A DNA stretch of 64,000 bases from QHVT01 sp036399015. GTDB lineage: Bacteria > Acidobacteriota > Thermoanaerobaculia > Gp7-AA8. Location of the stretch: assembly GCA_036399015.1 (NCBI GenBank), contig DASWNW010000132.1, forward strand, positions 1 through 64,000, given 5' to 3'. Shown here one piece after another: positions 50,218-57,951 of the stretch. The stretch's first letter is position 1; each line of letters opens with the position of its first letter. The notes beneath the pieces were generated by a model. The model was not told the origin of the DNA, ran no database searches, and saw only the letters and a list, made by a program, of their open reading frames with translations. Both the position numbers and the translations under genes were made by a program.

Positions 50218-51777
50218 TCACCGGCGCCCTCGCATCGCTCGTAGGATCTTGGACGGGGATAGTTTTTCCAGCAGTCGGACGGTCCGTGCGCCTGCCGGGC
50301 CGTCACGGAAGCCGGCAGATACGCGTGCACGCATGACCACACGCCACTGCGCGACGTTTGCACCGCTCACGACGAGCTCGTTCGTCTCGATGCGCTCGCC
50401 GCGAATGCGTTCGCCATTGCCGGCGCCACAGCTTTCCACGAGCTGGCGGATCGTGGCGGCGAGCTCCCGCTGACTGACGAGATAGCGCTCGCTCCGGGGC
50501 ACGGTTGTGACGAACTTCTTTACGAATGACCACAGGTTCCGCCAGAACTGACGGCCCCGCCGTGGCGGCAGCAGAGAGTCATGGGGGCGCCGGTTACCGA
50601 CACGCTCCTCCAGGGCGGGAGTCTCGTCTGTGACCTGCAGCCGGTAGGTGAGCTCGCGCGCGATCCGGCGCTCGTCCGCGGAAAGCGGACTGTCGGCCAT
50701 GTTCAACCACTCGATCCAGGGGCGCTGTTCGACCTGCCGGAGCCCTGGATTGATGGTGAAGAAGGTCTTCCGCCAACGGATCGCGCAGGAGCGGGCGTAG
50801 TACGCCGCGAGGATGCAGAAGACCCCAATACCGCCCGCCAGGAGAATCTGAAGCGTCAGCCGCAGGTGCGTGGTCGGGATGCCCCATACCGCGTACGCGA
50901 GCTGGCGTGAACCGATGTTCTGGCCCACGACGACGATCTGAACGATGGCCGGGAAGAGGTACACCAGAGCGACGATGGCGCCTGCGGCGCGATGGCGCCA
51001 ACCGTGATTCCAGCGAGCGAGGCTGGGCGGATAGCTGAGCACCTGGGCCATCGCGAGCGCGTGGTAGAGGAAGTTGGCGATGCTGTCCCGGTCGTGGTGC
51101 GTCTTCTCCTGAGCGCACAGCTTGTGGATCTTGAAGCAGGCGAGATAGAGGTTCTCGTGCTGCCTGACCAGGGCGGCCCACAGCAGCGCCGAGAGAGCGA
51201 GGAGCACCACCCCACCGACGAGCGCGATGTCATTCACATGTACGCTGGCGCCGAGACCGGGGACCGGCGCGAACGCGGCGCGGGAGTGGAATTCCTCCGT
51301 CTGCCCGCCGTACCACTCGCGAGCCCAGTCGCTGTCGAGCCAGACGTCGAGAGGTGTCACAGCGGCGAGACTCTGCCGCTGTTCGGCGGAGAGTGCGGTG
51401 GCGGCGTTCCGCAACTCGAGCCGCAGCCGCAGCACGTCGAGCGCCGCCGGACCTGGTCGGTCGCGGAGTGCGGCCGCCAACGTGTCGAGCTCCCGGAAAA
51501 CCTCTCGCCGTTTCGCGGCATCGCGGCGTGCGCGCATCCACTCCTCGATCAACACTGCACGCCGTTCCTGTTTGTAGCGCTCAGTGGCTCGCCGGCTCCA
51601 GCTCCAGTTCAGATAGTTCCAGTCGGAGATCAGCATCAGGAGCGAAATCGCCGTCGTGACGAATATGACGTAGCGCGCTCTGTCGGACGACGAGCGGAAG
51701 GCGTGGATGTACTCACCGAGCTGGAAGACGCCGAAGTCGGGGGAGTTGCGCAGTTGGTCTAGGACGCTCATATCCAT
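50218..51777 (-). CDS. Large four-helix membrane protein of unknown function
   Basis: 519 residues from ATG at 51777 (a second ATG at 51771 is equally possible). Membrane helices at ~36-51 (YVIFVTTAISLLMLI), ~180-203, ~250-272 and ~293-314. Between helices 1 and 2 lies a ~125-residue soluble region with Arg/Glu-rich helices. After helix 4 a ~200-residue basic cytoplasmic domain ends in RLLEKLSPSKILRAMRGRR. No family recognised. It is not linked to either neighbour by overlap: 31 bp precede the DUF4388 start on the same strand, and it is divergent from the lipoprotein at 51859. Confidence 0.7.
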   Translation of the reverse strand: MDMSVLDQLRNSPDFGVFQLGEYIHAFRSSSDRARYVIFVTTAISLLMLISDWNYLNWSWSRRATERYKQERRAVLIEEWMRARRDAAKRREVFRELDTLAAALRDRPGPAALDVLRLRLELRNAATALSAEQRQSLAAVTPLDVWLDSDWAREWYGGQTEEFHSRAAFAPVPGLGASVHVNDIALVGGVVLLALSALLWAALVRQHENLYLACFKIHKLCAQEKTHHDRDSIANFLYHALAMAQVLSYPPSLARWNHGWRHRAAGAIVALVYLFPAIVQIVVVGQNIGSRQLAYAVWGIPTTHLRLTLQILLAGGIGVFCILAAYYARSCAIRWRKTFFTINPGLRQVEQRPWIEWLNMADSPLSADERRIARELTYRLQVTDETPALEERVGNRRPHDSLLPPRRGRQFWRNLWSFVKKFVTTVPRSERYLVSQRELAATIRQLVESCGAGNGERIRGERIETNELVVSGANVAQWRVVMRARVSAGFRDGPAGARTVRLLEKLSPSKILRAMRGRR

Positions 51778-51858
51778 GGGAGTGGCGCGTCCGGCGTGAT
51801 TCCTACCCTCAGGCAGGGAATGCAACCCGCGCCCATTGTGTAAGATAACTGCGAACCA

Positions 51859-52536
51859 ATGCACAAGCTCGCCGCCCTGCTCCTCCTCGCCATCGTCGCC
51901 TGCGCTCCCGCCGGTCCGCCGCCGGGTCCGAGCGACCGGGAGTGGGCGCTGCTCACGGCCGACTTCCAGTGGCTGGAGACGATGCGCAAGGCGCAGAGGC
52001 AGCCGGCGGTGAACGCGTCGCGGAAAGAGCGCATCGAGCTCCTGCTCGAGAACCACAAGAAGCTCGAGCCGAGCTACGTCGCCTTCATCGACAAGCTGCG
52101 CGACTATCACGACCGCACCGCCGACCCCCGCGCGGCGCAGCTCCTGGCGCGCGAGAAGATCATGCTCGGCGACGAGTACATGACCGTCCTCTCGCGCTAC
52201 GACAAGGCCATCGACCTCTATCGCGAGGCGCTCGAGCTCCAGCCGGACAGCGTCGAGGCGCAGCAGCGCATCGCCACCGCGGAGCAGCGGCGCTACGTCT
52301 CCATGACCGCCTTCGCGAACGTGAAGACCGGCATGAAGGAAGAGGCGGTACAGAGCCTGGTCGGCCTGCCGCGCGAGGACTGGATCAAGCAGGTCGTCCA
52401 GAACAAGCGGGTCTACTCGGTCTGGATTTACCCGAAGGCGGACGGCGGGGCCTCCGCGATCTACTTTGACAACGGCATCGTGTATCACACAAACTGGAAC
52501 GCTGCTGCCCCGCCCTCGAGTGCGGCGGCCCGGTAG
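51859..52536 (+). CDS. Lipoprotein with TPR-like and BamE/SmpA-like regions
   Basis: 225 residues. Lipoprotein signal with lipobox IVAC (Cys15). A helical middle (~30-150) includes one clear TPR (YDKAIDLYREALELQPDSVEAQ). The C-terminal ~65 residues (VKTGMKEEAVQSLVGLPRED, WIKQVVQNKRVYSVWIYPK, SAIYFDNGIVYH) have the look of the SmpA/BamE/OmlA fold. This suggests a role in the outer-membrane assembly or envelope. TAAGAT lies 12 bp before the ATG, no Shine-Dalgarno. The SPOR gene follows directly and is probably cotranscribed. Confidence 0.75.
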   Translation: MHKLAALLLLAIVACAPAGPPPGPSDREWALLTADFQWLETMRKAQRQPAVNASRKERIELLLENHKKLEPSYVAFIDKLRDYHDRTADPRAAQLLAREKIMLGDEYMTVLSRYDKAIDLYREALELQPDSVEAQQRIATAEQRRYVSMTAFANVKTGMKEEAVQSLVGLPREDWIKQVVQNKRVYSVWIYPKADGGASAIYFDNGIVYHTNWNAAAPPSSAAAR

Positions 52537-52559
52537 TGATGTTCAGGGAGGATGGACGG

Positions 52560-53261
52560 ATGGAAGAACACACTGCAGACGATCAGTCCCATTACGAGAT
52601 CTCGCTCACGGCGGGGCAGGCCTTCGTGGCCTTCGTCCTGCTACTCCTGTCGCTCGCCGCGTCGTTCGCGTTCGGGCTGATGCTCGGCAAAGGGCAGACG
52701 GATGACCGCCTGGTCGTGCAGAAGGAGACGCCGGTGGTCACCGAGGCCAGCGTGACGCCGAAGAAGGGCTCTGGCGACATCGTGGAGCTCGGGGTCCAGA
52801 ACGACGACTTTGCCGACTCCGGCGAGGAGACCGACGAGGAGCCGCTCGCGACCGACAGCGCCGCGGAGGTCACACCGGCCGCGGAAGACACGGTCACGGC
52901 TGCTCCGGAGATCGTCGAGGCGGCACCGGTGGTGCCCGCTCCGACCGCGACGAAGCCGGCGGCCGAGGCGGCCGCCGCTCCACAGGTTGCCGCGGTGACG
53001 CCTCCGGCGGCGCCCGCACCGGCTGCGAAGAAGGTCCCGCATCTCGCGCAGCTCCTCTCGACGTCCGACCAGAAGACCGCCGAGGCGATGGCGGTCAAGC
53101 TGATCGACCGCGGCTTCAACAGCGCCTACGTCGAGCGGGGGAGCACCGACAAGGGCCCCGTCTTCCGCGTCCGCGTCCGCTTCGACTCGGAGCAGGAGGC
53201 GCGCACCGCGGAGCCGAAGCTGAGGGAGTTCTCGAAGGACGTCTGGATCACGGCGCGTTGA
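52560..53261 (+). CDS. Membrane-anchored SPOR-domain protein
   Basis: 233 residues from ATG at 52560, preceded by GGGAGG. One N-terminal membrane helix (AFVAFVLLLLSLAASFAFGL), a long Ala/Pro/Glu/Thr-rich periplasmic linker (~70-165) and a C-terminal SPOR domain (~165-233: HLAQLLSTSDQKTAEAMAVK, FNSAYVERGS, FRVRVRFDSEQEARTAEPKL). SPOR domains bind denuded glycan at the division septum. An earlier in-frame GTG at 52536 overlaps the previous stop but lacks a ribosome-binding site. A tandem-repeat hairpin follows the stop. Confidence 0.88.
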   Translation: MEEHTADDQSHYEISLTAGQAFVAFVLLLLSLAASFAFGLMLGKGQTDDRLVVQKETPVVTEASVTPKKGSGDIVELGVQNDDFADSGEETDEEPLATDSAAEVTPAAEDTVTAAPEIVEAAPVVPAPTATKPAAEAAAAPQVAAVTPPAAPAPAAKKVPHLAQLLSTSDQKTAEAMAVKLIDRGFNSAYVERGSTDKGPVFRVRVRFDSEQEARTAEPKLREFSKDVWITAR

Positions 53262-53262
53262 T

Positions 53263-53355
53263 GGTTGCCGAATAGTTGCCGGTTGCCCGTTCCGTGTTCC
53301 CCGGGCAACCGGCAACTGGCAACTGGCAACTGGCAACCAGCAACCAGCAACTGCC
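53263..53355. repeat. Stop-anchored tandem-repeat hairpin (7-bp unit TTGCCGG / CAACTGG)
   Basis: Left arm from 53263: GGTTGCCG, AGTTGCCGG, TTGCCCG. Right arm ~53311-53355: CAACCGG, CAACTGG three times, CAACCAG twice, CAACTGCC. Left-right differences fall at positions that become G-U pairs in plus-strand RNA. It starts 2 bp after the SPOR gene stop. Confidence 0.85.
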
Positions 53356-53387
53356 ACGTGGCATCCTCCTCGCTGGCGTCGTCATCC

Positions 53388-54161
53388 ATGGCTGACCAGC
53401 GTAACCGGAAGACCACGACTCCCGAGCTCGAGCAGCTCCGTACCGCGCAGGCGGCGAAGAAGCGTCCTTCGGCCGACCCGACGCACGTCCTCGACAAGGC
53501 GATTTACCAGCTCTGGGAGACGATCAACGACCTCGACCAGATCCAGCCGGAGCGGGTCGAGCATTACCGCGTCTCGATCTTCGGCAGCTCCCGCATCCGC
53601 CGCGGCGACCCGATCTACGAAGAGGTGAAGAAGCTCAGCAGCGACCTGGCGCGCATCGGCGTCGACATCGTCACCGGCGGCGGCCCCGGCCTCATGGAGG
53701 CGGCGAACGCGGGGGCGGTGGAAGGGCAGAACGAGACCCGGACCCGCTCGTTCGGCCTCTCGATCCACCTGCCGACCGAGGAGCAGGCCAATCCCTTCGT
53801 CGACAAGGTCTTCCGCCACCGCACCTTCTTCTCCCGGCTCCATCACTTCATCCGTCTCTCCTCGGCGTTCATCGTCATGCCGGGAGGGATCGGCACCGCG
53901 CTGGAGCTGTTCATGGTGTGGCAGCTCCTGCAGGTCAAGCACATGAAAGAGCATCCGCTGATCCTGGTCGGTACAATGTGGCCCGGACTGATCGACTGGA
54001 TGCGCGCCACGATGGTGGAGCGCGGCCTGGTCAGCCCGTCCGACTTCGACGCGATCAAGGTCGTCGGCTCCTCCGGCGAAGCCGTCCCGATCATCCGAGA
54101 GTCGTACGATCGATGGTCTCAACAGGAGAGAGCAAGTGCCCACACAGGAGCAGATTCTTGA
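53388..54161 (+). CDS. LOG-family protein (putative nucleotide 5'-monophosphate phosphoribohydrolase)
   Basis: 257 residues. Rossmann-like core with VSIFGSSRIRRGDPIYEEV, the nucleotide motif TGGGPGLMEAANAGA, a catalytic Arg/Glu region and the LOG signature PGGIGTALELFMVWQL. LOG enzymes release ribose 5-phosphate from nucleoside monophosphates. This type, longer at the N terminus (~60 extra residues) and with a late WPGLIDWMRATMVERGLV, is the TIGR00730-like bacterial branch; cytokinin production is not implied. Its 3' end overlaps the mrp gene by 26 bp. Confidence 0.86.
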   Translation: MADQRNRKTTTPELEQLRTAQAAKKRPSADPTHVLDKAIYQLWETINDLDQIQPERVEHYRVSIFGSSRIRRGDPIYEEVKKLSSDLARIGVDIVTGGGPGLMEAANAGAVEGQNETRTRSFGLSIHLPTEEQANPFVDKVFRHRTFFSRLHHFIRLSSAFIVMPGGIGTALELFMVWQLLQVKHMKEHPLILVGTMWPGLIDWMRATMVERGLVSPSDFDAIKVVGSSGEAVPIIRESYDRWSQQERASAHTGADS

Positions 54162-55269
54162 CGCGCTGAAGAAGGTCAAATTTCCCGGCCTCTCGCGCGA
54201 TATCGTTTCGTTCGGGTTCGTCCGCGACATCAAGATCGACGGCGGCAGCGTCGCCTTCACGATTCACTTCCAGACCGAGAACCCGGCCGTCGGCCAGCAG
54301 CTCGCGCGCGACGCCGAGGCGGCGGTCAAGGCGGTCGAAGGGGTCACCGACGTCCGCCTGCACATGGAGATCGGCGCGCGCGGCGGCGCCGCCTCGCAGG
54401 GCGGCGGCATGCAGCAGATGCCGGCCGCGCCCCGCACGCTCGAGGGCGTCCGCTGGCGCATCGCCGTCGCCTCGGGCAAAGGTGGCGTCGGCAAGTCGAC
54501 CGTCTCCACGAACCTGGCCCTCTCGCTGCGCGCCCTCGGCTTCACCGTCGGGCTGCTCGACGCCGACATCTACGGGCCGTCGCAGCAGATGATGCTCGGC
54601 ATCGAAGGGCGTCCGCAGATCGACGACCGCGACGAGAAGATCATCCCGATGGAGCGCCACGGCATCAAGACGATGTCGCTCGGCCTCATCACCGACGCCG
54701 ACACGCCGGTCATCTGGCGCGGCCCGATGGTCATGAAGGCCATCGACCAGTTCCTCACCGACGTGAAGTGGGGAGAGCTCGACTTCCTCATCGTCGACCT
54801 CCCGCCCGGCACCGGCGACGCGCAGCTCACGCTCACGCAGAAGGCCGGCCTCACCGGCGCGGTCGTGGTGACGACGCCGCAGGACGTGGCGCTGATCGAC
54901 GCCCGCAAGGGCCTGGCGATGTTCAAGAAGGTCAACGTGCCGGTGCTCGGCATCGTCGAGAACATGAGCTACTTCCTCTGCCGCCACTGCGGCGAGCGGG
55001 AGGAGATCTTCGGTCACGGCGGCGGCCGCAAGACCGCCGAAATGCTCGGCGTTCCCTTCCTCGGCGAGGTGCCGATCGACCCGAAAGTGGTCGTCGGCGG
55101 CGACACCGGCGAGCCGATCGTGGCCGCCCATCCCACCGCCCCCGCCTCCGCCGCCTTCCGCGAGGTGGCCAGGCTGGTCGTCGAGCAGGTGCGGTCGGGG
55201 ATGGAGGGGCACACGCACGGCCACGGACACGATCACGACCACGACCACGACCACGCGCATACGCATTAG
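54136..55269 (+). CDS. Mrp/ApbC-type Fe-S cluster carrier ATPase with His-rich tail
   Basis: 377 residues from GTG with AGGAG upstream. Residues 1-~80 are a DUF59/FeS-assembly domain. The P-loop domain has deviant Walker A SGKGGVGKS (113-121), DADIYGPSQQMML, IVDLPPGTGD, and cluster-binding Cys282-x2-Cys285 (LCRHC). The final 19 residues are an uninterrupted His/Asp/Thr/Gly stretch with ten His. It transfers Fe-S clusters to apo-enzymes. The His tail could bind Zn, Ni or Fe; this is inferred. It overlaps the LOG gene by 26 bp. Confidence 0.92.
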   Translation: MPTQEQILDALKKVKFPGLSRDIVSFGFVRDIKIDGGSVAFTIHFQTENPAVGQQLARDAEAAVKAVEGVTDVRLHMEIGARGGAASQGGGMQQMPAAPRTLEGVRWRIAVASGKGGVGKSTVSTNLALSLRALGFTVGLLDADIYGPSQQMMLGIEGRPQIDDRDEKIIPMERHGIKTMSLGLITDADTPVIWRGPMVMKAIDQFLTDVKWGELDFLIVDLPPGTGDAQLTLTQKAGLTGAVVVTTPQDVALIDARKGLAMFKKVNVPVLGIVENMSYFLCRHCGEREEIFGHGGGRKTAEMLGVPFLGEVPIDPKVVVGGDTGEPIVAAHPTAPASAAFREVARLVVEQVRSGMEGHTHGHGHDHDHDHDHAHTH

Positions 55270-55275
55270 GTGAGG

Positions 55276-55295
55276 CGGCGGGCTTCAGCCCGCCG
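55276..55295. terminator. GGCGGGCT-type palindrome between convergent genes
   Basis: CGGCGGGCT-TC-AGCCCGCCG (55276-55295) lies between the convergent stops at 55269 and 55296, with no T-tract. Same palindrome family as 5703-5730. Confidence 0.5.
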
Positions 55296-55745
55296 TCAGT
55301 GGTCGTAGCTCACGGCGCGGGTGATCCTCCACCCACGCTCCTGCTTCTGCCACACGTGCAGGAACCGGAAGGTGCCGCAGTCGTTCCTGCCGTCCTCCAC
55401 GTGGCAGAAGCGGTGCGCGCCGACCTGGATCGCGCCGTAGTCGCGGATGGGATACACCTCCAGGCTGCCGGGGACGAGCTCGCGGCGGAGGCCGTCGTTC
55501 TTCGCGAAGTTGCTCGTCATCCCGCCCATGGCGTCGCTGAGCGTCAGCAGCCCGCCGGTGTCGTGATAGAACTCGAGCCGCTCGTCGAAATAGGAGGCCA
55601 GCTTCGCAGCGTCGTGCGCGTTGAAGGCATCGAACATCTCCCGGTCGACGCGCGCGATCTCGTCGTAGAGAGCCGTACGGGCGGGCGGCGCCGTCGACGT
55701 GCAGGCGGCTGTGAGGAATGCGGCCACGATCGCGAGTTTTCTCAT
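55296..55745 (-). CDS. DUF4440/SnoaL-like (NTF2-fold) lipoprotein
   Basis: 149 residues. Lipoprotein signal with lipobox TAAC (Cys15). NTF2-like fold: EIARVDREMFDAFNAHDAAK, LASYFDERLEFYHDTGG, HRFCHVEDGRNDCGTFRF and HVWQKQERGWRITRAVSYDH. NTF2-fold proteins of this type include isomerases and binding proteins; the substrate is unknown. Its 5' end overlaps the 5' end of the divergent membrane-protein gene by 28 bp if both starts are correct. Confidence 0.83.
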   Translation of the reverse strand: MRKLAIVAAFLTAACTSTAPPARTALYDEIARVDREMFDAFNAHDAAKLASYFDERLEFYHDTGGLLTLSDAMGGMTSNFAKNDGLRRELVPGSLEVYPIRDYGAIQVGAHRFCHVEDGRNDCGTFRFLHVWQKQERGWRITRAVSYDH

Positions 55746-56557
55746 GCACCTCGATACGGGGGCGCGGACTGAAGGTTCACAGAGCTCAGAAGGTCACGAA
55801 GGCACGCGTCGGCGCGTGGCTGCGCGGCACGTTTCTCCTGCGCCTGCACATGACGCTGATCCTCGGCGGCACGTTTGCGGCCGGCCTCGTGACCACGCAT
55901 CTCCTGCTGCTGGCCGGCGTGTCGTCGCTGCCGTTGCGCTACGGCTTCGCCGTCTGCACGGCCTACCTCGGGTTCCTGATGCTGATCCGGCTCTGGCTGA
56001 TTTACGTCGGGATCCGGGCGGAGCCGGTCGAGCTCGACGCCGACGGGCTCCACGTGCTGGCGGAGGGTGGCGGCGGCGCGGCCGACGGGCTGGCGGAGGG
56101 GGGCGGGTCGTTCGGCGGCGCCGGTGCGAGCGGGTCGTGGGGCACGCCGATGAAGGCGGCCAGCAGCGGCGGCCGCACGGGCGGGGGCGGCGGCGGTGGC
56201 AAGTCGTCCTTCAGCTTCGGCTTCGATCCGGACGAGCTGATCGTGGTGGTGCTCTTCATCGCCCTGGCCGGTGCGCTGCTCGCCACAGGCATCTGGCTGA
56301 TCTACACGGCTCCCGCCATCCTGACGGAGGCGGCGTTCGAGGCGATCCTGACGACGGCGCTGGTGCGGAGGGCGAAGAAAATCGACCGGGTCGGCTGGGT
56401 CGGCGCCGTCACGCGCGCGACCGTGCTGCCGTTCGCGATCATCCTCGCTCTGGCGGTGGGGCTGGGGTTCGCGGTCGAGAAATCGTGTCCCTCGGCGACG
56501 CGCCTGCAGGATGCGTTTCACTGCGCGGGCGATCTGATATCTTCCCCGCCGCCATGA
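55718..56557 (+). CDS. Membrane protein with Gly-rich loop
   Basis: 279 residues if the ATG at 55718 (GAGGA upstream) is used; ATG 55850 would give 235. Helices at ~45-65 (MTLILGGTFAAGLVTTHLLL), ~72-95, ~180-205 and ~238-258. Between helices 2 and 3 lies a Gly/Ser/Ala-rich loop of ~75 residues containing a run of Gly codons. No family recognised. The stop overlaps the CoA-transferase start by 4 bp (ATGA), which ties the two genes together. Confidence 0.65.
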   Translation: MRPRSRVFSCTSIRGRGLKVHRAQKVTKARVGAWLRGTFLLRLHMTLILGGTFAAGLVTTHLLLLAGVSSLPLRYGFAVCTAYLGFLMLIRLWLIYVGIRAEPVELDADGLHVLAEGGGGAADGLAEGGGSFGGAGASGSWGTPMKAASSGGRTGGGGGGGKSSFSFGFDPDELIVVVLFIALAGALLATGIWLIYTAPAILTEAAFEAILTTALVRRAKKIDRVGWVGAVTRATVLPFAIILALAVGLGFAVEKSCPSATRLQDAFHCAGDLISSPPP

Positions 56558-57249
56558 TCAACAAAGTCGTCGCTTCCGCCGACGAGGCGGTGCAGGACAT
56601 CGCCGACGGCTCGATGCTCGTCGTCGGCGGGTTCGGTCTCTGCGGCATCCCCGAGAACCTGATCAACGCGCTGGTGGCGAAGAAGGTCACCGGCCTCACC
56701 TGCGTCTCCAACAACGCCGGCGTCGACGACTGGGGCCTGGGGCTGCTCCTGCAGACGAGGCAGATCCGGAAGATGGTCTCCTCGTACGTCGGCGAGAACG
56801 CGGAGTTCGAGCGGCAGTACCTCGCCGGCGAGCTGGAAGTGGAGTTCGTGCCGCAGGGGACGCTCGCCGAGCGGATGCGCACCGGCGGCGCCGGCATCCC
56901 CGCCTTCTACACGCCCGCCGGCTTCGGTACGGTCGTGGCGGAGGGGAAGGAGACGCGCGAGTTCGACGGGCGGATGTACGTGATGGAGCGCGGCATCGTC
57001 GGCGACTTCTCCCTCGTCGCCGCCTGGAAAGGCGACCGCCTCGGCAACCTCGTCTACCGGAAGACCGCCCGCAACTTCAACCCGATGGCCGCCACCGCGG
57101 GCCGCATCTGCATCGCGGAGGTGGAGGAGCTGGTGGAGCCGGGCGAGATCGACCCGGACGGCGTGCACACCCCGGGGATCTTCGTGCACCGGGTGGTGGT
57201 GGCGCCGCGGCAGAAGCGGATCGAGCAGCGGACCGTGCGGAAGGGCTAG
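56554..57249 (+). CDS. scoA: 3-oxoacid CoA-transferase subunit A
   Basis: 231 residues, the full subunit length. CoA-transferase motif GGFGLCGIPENL (25-36), VSNNAGVDDWGLGLLL, GTLAERMRTGGAGIPAFYTP and ARNFNPMAATAG are all present. Together with subunit B it moves CoA between succinate and acetoacetate. Subunit B, which carries the catalytic Glu, is normally next but is missing: the island-like block begins directly after this stop. An 84-bp piece of the 3' end of this gene (or of a close paralogue) reappears at 63684-63767. Confidence 0.92.
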   Translation: MINKVVASADEAVQDIADGSMLVVGGFGLCGIPENLINALVAKKVTGLTCVSNNAGVDDWGLGLLLQTRQIRKMVSSYVGENAEFERQYLAGELEVEFVPQGTLAERMRTGGAGIPAFYTPAGFGTVVAEGKETREFDGRMYVMERGIVGDFSLVAAWKGDRLGNLVYRKTARNFNPMAATAGRICIAEVEELVEPGEIDPDGVHTPGIFVHRVVVAPRQKRIEQRTVRKG

Positions 57250-57693
57250 CGCCGGCGCTGGTCCGACCCGCCCGCCGGAGGGTGTACCCGGTATGGCGAC
57301 AACCAGGAGGTGAATTGGCCTGCTGACCTCGGCGCGCATGCACGCTGAAGGACTTCGCCGCCCAGTCCCCGCCAAAGTGAAACTTTGCTCCACTCCGTCT
57401 TCGACGGCGACCACAAGTTGCCATTGAGGCCGTAGCTGGTGAAGCGGACATTGTGGCTGCCGGCGGCGCTCGCGCCAATCTATGCCAAACCGTATTGCCG
57501 GAGCCGTTTCCGCGGATGACGCTAAGTTTTTCGGCGGCGTTGCGGCGATCGGTCTCGTTGGCCCGTATGGCGTCTGGAGAGCCGACACCTTGACGTAGGG
57601 CCGTACGTAAGACGCACAGTGCGTAGGGCTTACGACGCTGAACACACCGCATTACTCCACCAAAGGTTTTTCGCGCCCACGAAGGTTGATACG

Positions 57694-57743
57694 CCCTCAC
57701 CCGCCGCTTCGCGGCACCCTCTCCACGCAAGCGGGGCGAGGGG
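57694..57743. repeat. REP-like palindromic element
   Basis: Sequence of the type CCCTCACCC-GCCGCTTCGCGGC-ACCCTCTCC-ACGCAAGCGGGGCGAGGGG. It has outer arms CCCTC.CC/G.GAGGG and an inner GCCGC-TTC-GCGGC hairpin. Elements of this form are widespread in other GC-rich bacteria, and it differs from the palindromes elsewhere in this window. It supports an outside origin for this segment. Confidence 0.7.
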
Positions 57744-57812
57744 CAACCGTTGCCAGACCGAGTGCGTTCTGCTCAGCGCCAGCACAGGTGACGGACCTAC
57801 GTACGGATTTCT

Positions 57813-57841
57813 TTGTACCAATCCGACCCACGGTCTATACT
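57813..57841 (+). promoter_or_regulatory. Candidate promoter of the amine oxidase gene
   Basis: TTGTAC (57813-57818), a 17-bp spacer and TATACT (57836-57841). Start of transcription would be near 57848, giving a ~104-nt leader that ends in AAGGAG before the ATG. Unlike most first-in-operon genes in the window, this one has a normal leader and Shine-Dalgarno. Confidence 0.45.
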
Positions 57842-57951
57842 TTAGGCAGTTCATCCATCCTAAATGAAGTTCGACAGTCCGGGCGTCTGCGTGAGTGACT
57901 TCTTCACGTACGTCTGCCAGTGCTGACCATGAAACCGAAAGGAGCTGCGGT

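Larger units (their letters stand above)
57250..57951. other. 702-bp stretch without a recognisable gene, left edge of island
   Basis: No open frame here shows the codon bias of neighbouring genes. Contents I can name: a REP-like palindrome (57694-57743), a candidate promoter (57813-57841) and the AAGGAG site of the amine oxidase gene. The base composition becomes less GC-rich after ~57400. On the minus strand a frame around 57290-57480 is open (for example GSHNVRFTSYGLNGNLWSPS) but I cannot assign it; it may be a gene remnant. Confidence 0.6.

Noticed and set aside
57250..57951. Genes on the minus strand in the island's left edge
   Set aside because: Open frames lack a ribosome-binding site and codon bias, and I could not recognise any family.
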